Shown here: in pieces, positions 32,973 to 40,959 of the stretch
How the letters are laid out: each line of letters opens with the position of its first letter
How positions within the stretch are numbered: the first letter of the stretch is position 1
The notes under the pieces: model-generated
What the model was told of the DNA's origin: nothing
What the model saw: only the letters and a program-made list of their open reading frames with translations
Database searches by the model: none
Source of the DNA: Alphaproteobacteria bacterium bin52
GTDB taxonomy: Bacteria > Pseudomonadota > Alphaproteobacteria > Thalassobaculales > Thalassobaculaceae
Assembly: GCA_002238645.1 (NCBI GenBank)
Contig: MPMT01000028.1
Span: 1-53,500 of the forward strand
DNA: 53,500 bases
Direction: 5' to 3'
Program-made: the position numbers and the translations under genes

Positions 32973-33950
32973 TCAGTGCGACAGCGCTTGCGTAAGCGTC
33001 TCGGTGTTGTGGCGTATCATGTCGAGATAGGTCGACGCCGGACCGTCCGGCCCGGAAAGCGCGCCGGAGTACAGCTCCCCTCCGATGGATGCGCCGGTTT
33101 CTTCGGCGATCTGCTCCAGCAGACGCTGGTCCGAGAACGTCTCGACGAAGACGGCCTTGATTCCTTCTTCGCGTATCTGCCGGATCAGGGCGGCGACATT
33201 CGCGGCAGACGGCGCACTTTCGGTACTTATGCCGTGCGGTGCGACGAAATTCAGGCCATAGGTTTCAGAAAAGTACCCGAAGGCGTCATGGGCGGTGACA
33301 ACGGTGCGCCTTTCCTCGGGCAACTCCGCGACCCTCATTCGAATCTCGGCGTCCAGCGCCTGGATTTCAGCTACGTAGGTGGCACGGTTCCCGTAGTAGG
33401 TCGATGCGTTGGCAGGATCGGTCTTGGCCAGCGCCGCAGTGATGTTGTCGACATAGATGACCGCGTTGGCGAGGTCGTGCCAGGCATGCGGGTCGAAAGC
33501 GCCGTGGTCGTGTGCATCAGCGTGCTCGTCGTCGTGATCGTCCTTGGCGGCGTGGTCATCGTCCTCGCCGTGGTCGTCGTCGTCACCGTCAAGCCTGATG
33601 GGCTCGATCCCGTCCGTGGCCACCACGCGGAGGCCGTCAAAATCCGACGCCTCGACCAGCCGGTCCAGCCAGCCTTCGAACGCGAGACCGTTGACCACGA
33701 GAACATCGGCCTGGCTCACGGCTCGCGCATCCGCCGGAACAGGCTGGTAGACGTGGGCGTCGCCGTCCGCTCCCACCAGCGTCGTGACGGCGACCCGGTC
33801 ACCGCCGATGCGTTTGACCATGTCTCCCAGTATGGAGAAGGTGGCAACGACCGGGACAGGGACTTCGGCGGACCATGCGGAGGCTGGGGCGGCCAACGAA
33901 AGACCGATGAGGGTCGTTGCCGAGATCAGCAGACTTCTGCGGCTGGTCAC
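32973..33950 (-). CDS. znuA: zinc ABC transporter substrate-binding protein
   Basis: A 325-residue periplasmic binding protein of cluster A-I. The signal peptide is SRRSLLISATTLIGLSLAA ending in ASA. DAHVYQP, DPHAWHD, VVTAHDAFGYF and the late VFVETFSDQ supply the His and acidic ligands. Between DGDDDDHGEDDDHAAKDD and EHADAHDHGAF is the long Asp/His-rich loop diagnostic for ZnuA-type zinc carriers, here with more Asp than His. It follows znuB by 12 bp in one operon: small ORFs, znuC, znuB, znuA. Confidence 0.92.
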   Translation of the reverse strand: MTSRRSLLISATTLIGLSLAAPASAWSAEVPVPVVATFSILGDMVKRIGGDRVAVTTLVGADGDAHVYQPVPADARAVSQADVLVVNGLAFEGWLDRLVEASDFDGLRVVATDGIEPIRLDGDDDDHGEDDDHAAKDDHDDEHADAHDHGAFDPHAWHDLANAVIYVDNITAALAKTDPANASTYYGNRATYVAEIQALDAEIRMRVAELPEERRTVVTAHDAFGYFSETYGLNFVAPHGISTESAPSAANVAALIRQIREEGIKAVFVETFSDQRLLEQIAEETGASIGGELYSGALSGPDGPASTYLDMIRHNTETLTQALSH

Positions 33951-33962
33951 TGTGAGATCCTT

Positions 33963-34826
33963 TCACGCATTGATACGGTGACGAACGACCGACGCAACAA
34001 GGCTGCCCAGCGGCCCGACCGTCAGGGATATTCCGTAGACGACCCCTGCCACGAGAATGACCGCCGGTCCCGACGGCAACCCGAAATAATAGGAGGCAAG
34101 AAGACCGCAGACGCTCGAAGCGATCGCGATGATGACCGCGGCTACGATCAGACCTCCGATACTCGTGGCCCAGAAGCGTGCTGCCGCGGCCGGAAGGATC
34201 ATGATGCCGACGGCCATCAACGTGCCGAGCGCATGAAAGCCGCCAACAAGGTTCATGACGACGAGCGCGAGGAAGGTGAAGTGCGTCACGGCGCTCAGTC
34301 CGCTGACCGCGCGCAGGAACTGCGGGTCCGCACATTCGAGAACGAGCAGGCGGAAAATCAACGCGACCGCAATCAGCGTAATGCTCGCGATGCTGCACAG
34401 CAGGATCAGTGCCGCGTTGTCGAGCGCGAGCACGGTGCCGAACAGAACGTGCATCAGGTCGACGTTGCTGCCGCGGGTGGACACGATCAGCACGCCGATG
34501 GCCAGCGAGATCAGGTAGAAGGCGGCAAGGCTCGCATCCTCGCGCAGCGCCGTGACGCGGGCAACGAAACCCGAAAGCAGGGCCACCGCCATACCGGCGA
34601 CAAGACCGCCTATCGTCATGGCCCCGAGCGAGAAACCGGCGATGAGGAACCCGACCGCGGCCCCAGGCAGGATCGCGTGCGCCATCGCATCCCCGGCGAG
34701 GCTCATCCGGCGCAACAGCAGAAAGACGCCCACGGGCGTTCCGCCTACCGAAATCGCGATGCAGCCCATCAGCGCCCGGCGCATGAAACCGAATTCGGCA
34801 AACGGCTGAAACAGGAGCTCCCACAT
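33963..34826 (-). CDS. znuB: zinc ABC transporter permease
   Basis: A 287-residue inner-membrane permease of the ABC-3 family with about eight hydrophobic helices. SLAGDAMAHAILPGAAVGFLI is the family signature after the second helix; DLMHVLFGTVLALDN and MAVGIMILPAAAARFWA follow. The ATG at 34826 shares its first base with the last base of the znuC stop (TGATG), so translation is coupled. The frame is open much further upstream, but that part is znuC in another frame. Confidence 0.9.
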   Translation of the reverse strand: MWELLFQPFAEFGFMRRALMGCIAISVGGTPVGVFLLLRRMSLAGDAMAHAILPGAAVGFLIAGFSLGAMTIGGLVAGMAVALLSGFVARVTALREDASLAAFYLISLAIGVLIVSTRGSNVDLMHVLFGTVLALDNAALILLCSIASITLIAVALIFRLLVLECADPQFLRAVSGLSAVTHFTFLALVVMNLVGGFHALGTLMAVGIMILPAAAARFWATSIGGLIVAAVIIAIASSVCGLLASYYFGLPSGPAVILVAGVVYGISLTVGPLGSLVASVVRHRINA

Positions 34827-35566
34827 CAGGCGGGCCTTCCGCAGTCGTGAGGCGGGCCGACACAGGCCTCGCACATCTGGCGGGCACGAAACTGGTTCGC
34901 GGCCGTCAGCACCTTCGCCGTGGGTCCGTGCGCCACGAGGTCGCGCGCCAGCATCAGCGTCTCGGGAAAGTGTGCCCGCACGGCCCCCGCATCGTGCAGA
35001 ACGGCGATCACCGTACGACCCTCGCCGTGCCACCGTTGCACCACACCCAGGAGATCGACCATGGTCTTTGGATCGATGGCCGTAAAAGGTTCGTCGAGCA
35101 GCACCAGCTGCGCGTCCTGAAGCAGGAGCCGAGCAAAGAGGGCCCGCTGAAACTGCCCGCCCGACAGCGAGCCTATCGGGCGGGACTCGAACCCGGTGAG
35201 CCCGACTGCCGAAATGGCCTCTTCGACCCGCGCATGATGTGCGGCGCGCAGTCCGAAAAAGCCGCCGATCTCGCTCCACAGACCCACCGCCACCAGATCA
35301 CAGACAGAGATCGGGAACGACCGGTCAATGTCGGACTGCTGCGGCAGGTAGGCGATATTGTCCCGCGTGCAGGTTCCGAAACGGACCTGACCGGCAAGTG
35401 GACGCAGGACACCCGTCACCCCTTTCAGCAGCGTCGACTTGCCCGCGCCGTTGGGCCCCACGACGGCGGTCAGGCTGCCGTCGGCGACTTCGCCGTCGAG
35501 TCGGTGTACCGCCGGATGATGACCGTAGCCCAGGGTCAGGTTTTCAAATGCCAATGCGTAGGTCAT
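34826..35566 (-). CDS. znuC: zinc ABC transporter ATP-binding protein
   Basis: A 246-residue ABC ATPase. VVGPNGAGKSTLLKGVTG is Walker A, SLSGGQFQRALFARLLLQ the signature and LVLLDEPFTAID Walker B, with an H-loop in VIAVLHD. The C-terminus is unusual: the last 16 residues, from RQMCEACVG to PHDCGRPA, hold three Cys and a His and could bind zinc. The start overlaps the stop of the upstream 44-residue ORF (ATGA). Confidence 0.92.
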   Translation of the reverse strand: MTYALAFENLTLGYGHHPAVHRLDGEVADGSLTAVVGPNGAGKSTLLKGVTGVLRPLAGQVRFGTCTRDNIAYLPQQSDIDRSFPISVCDLVAVGLWSEIGGFFGLRAAHHARVEEAISAVGLTGFESRPIGSLSGGQFQRALFARLLLQDAQLVLLDEPFTAIDPKTMVDLLGVVQRWHGEGRTVIAVLHDAGAVRAHFPETLMLARDLVAHGPTAKVLTAANQFRARQMCEACVGPPHDCGRPA

Positions 35567-35697
35567 GGGTTCCCTAGCGTTGACGTCGCCCAGAAGAACA
35601 TGGCCCAGAGCGACATCACTATCAGTATCGCCGCGGCGAGCCTCGGGCCGACTCCGATGATCAGCGCCCCGCGTACCGCGCTCCGCCCGGCCTTCAT
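35563..35697 (-). CDS. 44-residue single-pass membrane microprotein of the znu operon
   Basis: Starting at ATG 35697, a 44-residue frame has a basic N-terminus (KAGRSAVRG), a hydrophobic segment of about 20 residues (LAAAILIVMSLWAMFFWA) and the tail TSTLGNP. Its ATG overlaps the stop of the preceding ORF and its TGA overlaps the znuC ATG, both as ATGA. Such double coupling argues strongly that it is translated. A small subunit or regulator of the ZnuB channel is plausible; I know of no assigned function. Confidence 0.65.
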   Translation of the reverse strand: MKAGRSAVRGALIIGVGPRLAAAILIVMSLWAMFFWATSTLGNP

Positions 35698-35888
35698 GTC
35701 GAGGCCTCGTCCGACCCGCAACCTACGCACGGACCATGGACCCCGAACACCTGGCGAGGCGGTGCGAGCTGCCCGTTGTCACCGCGCACGAGGTCACGCG
35801 CGGGATGCGCTGACATCAGAATGCCGCTCTGCCGCATGCCGGCAACGACATCCTCCAGCATGTTGGGTCCTCGCAGCGTCACGCACAC
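35694..35888 (-). CDS. 64-residue ORF at the head of the znu operon
   Basis: The frame starts at GTG 35888 (or ATG 35861, which has GAGGA seven bases upstream) and ends by overlapping the next microprotein start. It contains HPARDLVRGDNGQL and a C-terminal HGPCVGCGSDEAST, whose CxxC and neighbouring His could hold a metal. It lies directly after the Zur-like box. No family recognised. It may be a small zinc-binding factor or a leader peptide linked to translation of znuC. Confidence 0.5.
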   Translation of the reverse strand: MCVTLRGPNMLEDVVAGMRQSGILMSAHPARDLVRGDNGQLAPPRQVFGVHGPCVGCGSDEAST

Positions 35889-35923
35889 CTCGAATTCAGC
35901 CCCGCAGCCAGAAGGTTGCAGCT

Positions 35924-35937
35924 GTTATATTGTAACG
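35924..35937 (-). promoter_or_regulatory. Zur-like operator and probable znu promoter
   Basis: On the minus strand the site reads CGTTACAATATAAC, an imperfect palindrome very close to the core reported for Rhodobacter-group Zur sites (CGTTATANTATAAC). TATAAC can serve as a -10 element, with TTGTCG 16 bp upstream as -35. A repressor here would block the promoter. It lies 36-49 bases before the GTG of the first znu-operon ORF and about 310 bp from the divergent CobW-like gene. Low zinc should open the operon. Confidence 0.6.
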
Positions 35938-35945
35938 CTTGTACC

Positions 35946-36246
35946 CGACAATGGTTCCAAGGTCCACACGTGTCGACGCTCACGCCCGGTGAGTTCGGGA
36001 ATCGGCGGTCCTGTCTTCCCTGGCTGCCCTCATCGCGGGCTTTCCCCGAATGTCCGCAGGCGTCGTGAACCGGACAACCGGGCGGGCAGGCGTCAGATCC
36101 TGGCCCGGGGCAAGCGGTATCCGGAGCTGACAGGCAGCCCCGGCAAGGACCAGGACCGGGCCGGAGAACGCAGGTCTGCCATCCGGACAACCTTGCCGGA
36201 CAGCGGCATCTGTCATATCAGGTAGGTTCGATCAGGCGTCGGTCTA
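35946..36246. other. 301-bp divergent intergenic region
   Basis: This separates the znu operon from the divergent CobW-like gene. I see no second Zur-like palindrome close to the rightward gene, and no gene. Confidence 0.4.
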
Positions 36247-37383
36247 ATGGACGAGCGACCGCTTTGCGACGGAGCGGATGCCGGTCCGGACACGACAAAC
36301 CCCGAATTTGGCCACACACCTGCACCAGTCATGCTCAGATTTGTCCCTGAAGTTGCCCGAGCAAAGGTACCCGCACTCGTAGCCTGCGGGATCAATGCCC
36401 GTGCACGGACCGAAATGATCGAGCGTTCGCTTGAAGGAGGCGGCGCCCGCTGGGCAGTGATAAGCAACGAAGTTGAAGGCCCTGCGTTCGCCGCGGCGGC
36501 GACCGAGCGCGTTGCCGGGCAAATGGTGCCGCATGCCATCGGGTGCCTGTGCTGTGTGACGCGTTCCGGGCTGGTCAGCAGCCTGCGCCGTCTCTTCGCC
36601 CGACGGGCACAGGGAGAAGTCGAATTCGACCGGGTGCTGATCGAAACCCTGGCCGACACCGATCCGGCCCCGGTCATGCAAACCCTGCTGAACAATGCCC
36701 TGGTTACCGAGTACTTTTGCCTTGACAGCGTCATTGCGGTCGTGGCCGGGGACGACGGTCCGGGCGCACTGGCAGGGTCACACCACGGCTGCAAGCAGCT
36801 TGCCATCGCGGACCGTGTGGTGCTCGACCGGGCGTCGCCCGTCGCGCCGGAGACATGTGCCTGGGTGCGGGCCCTGAACCCCGTTGCCGAGCTGGTGCCG
36901 TTCGACCGGCCGGGTCTTGCGGAAGCGCTGGTCGGGGCGGGTCTGGAAACACGCCTGATGGAGGGCGACCTGGGCGGGTGGCTGGGGTCGCCGCACTACC
37001 GCGGCAGCGATGAGCTCGGGAACGGTCTGCACGGGTTCGCGATCGAGTTTCCGCAGGCGCTCGAATGGGAAGCGCTGCACGGCTGGCTGAATGCGGGTAC
37101 GCAGACCAACGGGGACGTCATGTACCGCACGAAGGGCGCGATCAGGATCAGGAACCTTGACGGACTGGTGATCATCAACGGCGTCCAGCACGTCTACCAG
37201 CCTCCCCAGCGGTTGCCGGAGCTCGACCTTGATTGCTCCCGGTTCATGTTCATCACCTCCGATCTCGACCGTGCCGCAGTCGAGGACAGCCTGCGCATTG
37301 ACTTGCCCCAGTTCCAGCGCCTGAGCGAGGACCGGGCGGTCCGGCAGGCCCGGGCCGCCAGCGACCCGTCGATACCGCTCTAG
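36247..37383 (+). CDS. CobW-family protein lacking GTPase motifs (pseudo-GTPase)
   Basis: A 378-residue protein that aligns end to end with COG0523 GTPases. GCLCC (CxCC metal site), SSLRRLFARRAQGEVEFDRV, DPAPVMQTLL and a full C-terminal domain (LEWEALHGWLNAG, MYRTKGAIRI, GVQHVYQPPQRLP, FITSDLDRAAVEDSLR) are present. Yet Walker A (normally TGFLGAGKTTLL) reads ACGINARARTEM, the ISNEFGE switch reads [17 protein letters not shown] reads ETLADTDPAP, and the TKTDL base motif reads DRASPV. GTP binding is therefore very unlikely. The frame is free of stops, so the protein is probably kept by selection. ATG 36247 is assumed; ATG 36331 is possible. Position opposite the znu operon suggests a zinc role. 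Confidence 0.75.
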   Translation: MDERPLCDGADAGPDTTNPEFGHTPAPVMLRFVPEVARAKVPALVACGINARARTEMIERSLEGGGARWAVISNEVEGPAFAAAATERVAGQMVPHAIGCLCCVTRSGLVSSLRRLFARRAQGEVEFDRVLIETLADTDPAPVMQTLLNNALVTEYFCLDSVIAVVAGDDGPGALAGSHHGCKQLAIADRVVLDRASPVAPETCAWVRALNPVAELVPFDRPGLAEALVGAGLETRLMEGDLGGWLGSPHYRGSDELGNGLHGFAIEFPQALEWEALHGWLNAGTQTNGDVMYRTKGAIRIRNLDGLVIINGVQHVYQPPQRLPELDLDCSRFMFITSDLDRAAVEDSLRIDLPQFQRLSEDRAVRQARAASDPSIPL

Positions 37384-37970
37384 CGGATTGACGCGTACGG
37401 AACCGGAAACCGTACCGCGTCTGTCGCACCGGCTGCGTTTTCGATCAGGATGCACAACCCGGTGGTCACGATCGGGACCTGGCAACCGGAGTCCGGCAAG
37501 GGTGATCCGGATGGCGGAGAAAACGCCGTCGGCAACGCGCTGAACGACAGGGGCCACAAAGTGACATTTCTCGATGGCGCAGCGCTTCGGGCCGCCTGGA
37601 AGTGTTGCAAATGGCAAAATGCCCGGGATCGGCTGAGTGCCGGGCAAAAGAAGGAACCGACAAAACGCGATTTTTGGTTGGCCTGACTCCTGACGAGGAG
37701 GACTGCCCTGGCGTCACCTGCCGCGGTTCCGGTCAGGCCGGGACCAGTCGGTACCGAAGCCTGACGAGGGACTTCGATTCCACCGGACACGTGCCCACGC
37801 ATGAACGGGGATGGCCGCAGACCTGTTCCCGGTGCGCGGCCACGCGTGTGGGCAGGCAATGACACGAGCGTCAGTTCTTTGCCCGATGATCAAGGTGCCC
37901 GGGACTCCGGGCGTCGTTGACCTTGTCACCTGCTTGCGGCAAGCATGCCACGATGGTGAGGGGAGAGACG
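37384..37970. other. 587-bp region without a recognised gene
   Basis: Small frames up to about 160 codons exist on the minus strand and 80 on the plus strand, none with domains or a credible ribosome site. The amidohydrolase promoter should lie near the right end. Confidence 0.4.
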
Positions 37971-39017
37971 ATGACTGACAGCGCCGAGACAATCGTGATC
38001 TATCCCCCGGTCCGCGCGGACTGGCTTGCCCTGCGCGAAGAGGAGGTGCTCGACCCGGATCTTCCGATCGTCGATGCGCACCATCACCTGTGGGAGCGGG
38101 AGAGCTCGGTCTACATGATCGATGATCTCGCACATGACCTCGGCAGCGGTCACAGGATCGTTGCAACGGTCTACGTCCAGTGCCGCTCGATGTACCGCGA
38201 GCATGGTCCCGGCGAGTTCGCGCCGGTCGGCGAGACCGAATTCACACGCGGCGTGGCCGAGAACACCGCGGACGGGGCCTTGGGCAGGTTCGGGATCTGC
38301 GCCGGGATCGTCGGCCATGCCAACATGATGCTGGGCGACCGGGTACGCCCGGTGCTGGAAGCCCACTGCGACGCCGGCGGCGGACGGTTCCGCGGGATCC
38401 GTCACATCACCGCATGGGACAGCGACCCGAGGCTGCTGACCCCGGGCTATCCGGTCGAGGCGAGCATGCTCGCCGATGATCGCTTCCGGGAGGGATTCGC
38501 ACATCTCGCTCCGCTCGGGCTCAGTTTCGACGTCTGGATCTACCATCCGCAGATCGCGGAAGTTGCGGCACTCGCGCGCGCCTTTCCCGAAACAACCATC
38601 ATCCTCGACCACTGTGGCGGTCCGCTCGGGATCGGCCACTTCGCCGGGCGTCGCGACGAGGTATTCCCGGACTGGTCGGCGGCGATCAGGGATCTCGCAA
38701 CCTGCCCCAATGTCGTGGTGAAGACCGGTGGGCTGGCCATGGGCTCCTGCGGTCACGGCTTCCATACCGAGCCAATGCCACCCGATTCCAGCCGCCTTGC
38801 CGACGCATGGCGTCCGTGGATCGAAACCTGTATCGAGGCCTTCGGCGCCCGGCGCTGCATGTTCGAGAGCAATTTTCCGGTCGACAAGGGATCCTGCAGC
38901 TATCGTGCCTGCTGGAATGCGTTCAAGAAGCTGGCGTCGGGCGTCAGCTCGACCGAACGCTCCGACCTGTTTGCCGGGACGGCGGCGAGGACGTACCGTA
39001 TCGACGCGACGACGTGA
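37971..39017 (+). CDS. amidohydrolase family protein (amidohydrolase 2)
   Basis: A 348-residue TIM-barrel metal hydrolase. VDAHHHLWE near the N-terminus is the HxH metal motif of the amidohydrolase-2 group; GRFRGIRH, the DHCGGP strand and FESNFPVDKGSCSYR supply the remaining metal and catalytic residues. Members hydrolyse lactones or decarboxylate aromatic acids. ATG 37971 has GAGGGGAGA upstream; longer starts do not. SelO follows 19 bp downstream and RidA after that, a likely operon. The substrate is unknown. Confidence 0.85.
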   Translation: MTDSAETIVIYPPVRADWLALREEEVLDPDLPIVDAHHHLWERESSVYMIDDLAHDLGSGHRIVATVYVQCRSMYREHGPGEFAPVGETEFTRGVAENTADGALGRFGICAGIVGHANMMLGDRVRPVLEAHCDAGGGRFRGIRHITAWDSDPRLLTPGYPVEASMLADDRFREGFAHLAPLGLSFDVWIYHPQIAEVAALARAFPETTIILDHCGGPLGIGHFAGRRDEVFPDWSAAIRDLATCPNVVVKTGGLAMGSCGHGFHTEPMPPDSSRLADAWRPWIETCIEAFGARRCMFESNFPVDKGSCSYRACWNAFKKLASGVSSTERSDLFAGTAARTYRIDATT

Positions 39018-39036
39018 ACCAGCCGGAAACCGCACG

Positions 39037-40530
39037 ATGGTAATCGCACGCGAGCCCGTATTCGCATTCGACAACAGTTACGCAGCCCTGCCGCAGCGGT
39101 TCTTCGCCCGACTGCCGCCGACTCCGGTTTCCGGGGCCCGCGCACTCGTGCTGAACGACGCCCTCGCCCGCGAACTCGGTCTCGATCCTTCCCGTCTCGG
39201 CGACAGGGCGACCGTCGACATCCTCTCGGGCAACCGGGTGCCGGCAGGTGCCGCCCCGCTTGCCATGGCCTATGCCGGACATCAGTTCGGAAGCTGGGTG
39301 CCGCAGCTCGGTGACGGACGGGCAATCCTGCTCGGCGAGATCCGCCTCCCCGACGGCACCCGACGCGACATCCAGCTGAAGGGCGCCGGCCGCACCCCGT
39401 TCTCGCGCATGGGTGACGGACGAGCGGCACTCGGGCCGGTGCTGCGCGAGTACATCATAAGCGAGGCGATGGCAGCGCTCGGCATCCCGACCACCCGTTC
39501 CCTGGCCGTGGTTGCGACCGGGGAACCGGTGTACCGCGAACGCACCCTGCCCGGCGGCATCCTCACCCGGGTTGCACGCAGCCACATCCGCGTCGGTACC
39601 TTCCAGTTCCTCGCCGCCCGTGACGACACCGACGGCCTGCGCCTTCTCGCCGACCATGTGATCGATCGCCAGGTGCCGGACGCACGCGGAAGCGCGTCTC
39701 CCTACCGGGTCCTCCTCGAGACGGTTGTCACCCTCCAGGCCCGACTGATCGCATCGTGGATGCACGTGGGCTTCATCCACGGCGTCATGAATACCGACAA
39801 CATGTCGATCTCCGGCGAGACCATCGACTACGGTCCATGCGCCTTCATGGACGGGTATGACCCGCGCCAGGTCTACAGTTCGATCGACCATGCGGGCCGC
39901 TATGCCTACGGCAACCAGCCGGCGATCGGGCACTGGAACCTCGCGTGTCTCGCGCGCGCGTTGCTGCCGTTGCTGGCGGACACCGAGGATGCGGCAATGA
40001 CCATTGCCCGGGAGGTGATCGACGGCTATCCGGACCAGTTCCGGAATGCATACCTGGCCGGGCTCGCGGCCAAGCTCGGTCTCGCCCGGTCCCGGCCCGG
40101 CGACGACAAGCTCGCCCAGGACCTGCTGGGGTGCATGGCCGGGAGCGGCGCCGACCACACGCTCACGTTCCGCCGACTTTCCGCACTCGATATCGAACCT
40201 GATCATCGCGACACGGACCTGTTCGCGCTGTTCGCCGACCCCGACCGGTGCTCGGCGTGGTTGGCAAGCTGGCGGGCACGCCTGGCACACGAACAGCGCG
40301 GGGATACCGCCCGCCGGGCGGCGATGCGCATGGTCAACCCATCCTGCATTCCACGCAATCACCTGGTGGAACAGGCGCTCGAGGCCGCTGTCGAGCACGA
40401 TGACACAGGACCGTTTCACGCCTTGCTGTCCGTTCTCACCGCCCCGTTCGACGAGCGTGCTCCAAACGACCGCTACACCCGCCCGCCGCAGCCGGATGAG
40501 GTGGTCCAGGCAACTTTCTGCGGCACCTGA
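39037..40530 (+). CDS. selO: protein adenylyltransferase SelO (YdiU/UPF0061)
   Basis: A 497-residue pseudokinase-fold enzyme that transfers AMP from ATP to Ser, Thr or Tyr of target proteins. MAYAGHQFGSWVPQLGDGRA, LKGAGRTPFSRMGDGRAALG and LREYIISEAMAALGIPTTRS are the family signatures; GFIHGVMNTDNMSISGETID contains the catalytic-loop Asn and Asp and is followed by the DYGP metal motif. It ends TFCGT, with a Cys near the C-terminus where eukaryotic SelO has selenocysteine. ATG 39037 is the start matching family N-termini. It lies in an amidohydrolase-selO-ridA unit. Confidence 0.93.
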   Translation: MVIAREPVFAFDNSYAALPQRFFARLPPTPVSGARALVLNDALARELGLDPSRLGDRATVDILSGNRVPAGAAPLAMAYAGHQFGSWVPQLGDGRAILLGEIRLPDGTRRDIQLKGAGRTPFSRMGDGRAALGPVLREYIISEAMAALGIPTTRSLAVVATGEPVYRERTLPGGILTRVARSHIRVGTFQFLAARDDTDGLRLLADHVIDRQVPDARGSASPYRVLLETVVTLQARLIASWMHVGFIHGVMNTDNMSISGETIDYGPCAFMDGYDPRQVYSSIDHAGRYAYGNQPAIGHWNLACLARALLPLLADTEDAAMTIAREVIDGYPDQFRNAYLAGLAAKLGLARSRPGDDKLAQDLLGCMAGSGADHTLTFRRLSALDIEPDHRDTDLFALFADPDRCSAWLASWRARLAHEQRGDTARRAAMRMVNPSCIPRNHLVEQALEAAVEHDDTGPFHALLSVLTAPFDERAPNDRYTRPPQPDEVVQATFCGT

Positions 40531-40551
40531 CCCGGAAGAGGAGAAACCGAC

Positions 40552-40911
40552 ATGTCGATAACCCGCATTGACCGCACGTCACCGCCCGGACCGATGATGA
40601 GCCGGTGCGTGATCCGCGGCGACATGGTCTATCTTGCAGGGCTGACGGCGCGTGACCGCAGCGCCGACATTACCGGTCAGACCCGGCAGATCCTGGACCA
40701 GATCGACCACTACCTGGCACAGGCCGGCACCGACAAGTCGAACCTTCTGCAGGCCAACCTGTGGATCACCGACATGGCGAACTTCAGTTCGATGAACGCG
40801 GTGTGGAACGACTGGGTCGACCCGGAGAACCCGCCGGCCCGCGCCTGTGTCAAGGCGGACCTCGCGGTTCCCGAACTTCTGGTCGAAATCATGGTGACCG
40901 CCTGCAGGTAG
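40552..40911 (+). CDS. RidA family protein, second copy
   Basis: A 119-residue RidA-type protein. VYLAGLTARDRSADITGQTR, QTRQILDQIDHYLAQAGTDK and NLWITDMANFSSMNAVWNDW follow the family pattern, and PPARACVKADLAVPELLVEI is the C-terminal signature with the Arg used in deaminase members. It has a GGAGAAACCGAC leader (GGAG nine to ten bases before ATG) and starts 21 bp after selO. It differs clearly from the RidA at 4069-4461. A strong hairpin follows. Confidence 0.87.
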   Translation: MSITRIDRTSPPGPMMSRCVIRGDMVYLAGLTARDRSADITGQTRQILDQIDHYLAQAGTDKSNLLQANLWITDMANFSSMNAVWNDWVDPENPPARACVKADLAVPELLVEIMVTACR

Positions 40912-40923
40912 CCGGCGAACTCC

Positions 40924-40959
40924 CCGGGTGACCGGCGATCGAGCATGCCGGTCACCCGG
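40924..40959. terminator. 13-bp perfect stem-loop, bidirectional terminator candidate
   Basis: CCGGGTGACCGGC (40924-40936) and GCCGGTCACCCGG (40947-40959) form a perfect 13-bp stem with a 10-base loop. It lies between convergent ridA and the AGE epimerase gene, and includes the epimerase stop codon. There is no T tract, so termination may rely on the stem alone or on Rho. Confidence 0.65.

Noticed and set aside
31415..35955. Shared TTGTACCCGACAAT at the cobW end and upstream of znu as a common regulatory site
   Set aside because: One copy is inside coding sequence at a gene end, and a 14-base match is expected a few times by chance in a window of this size.
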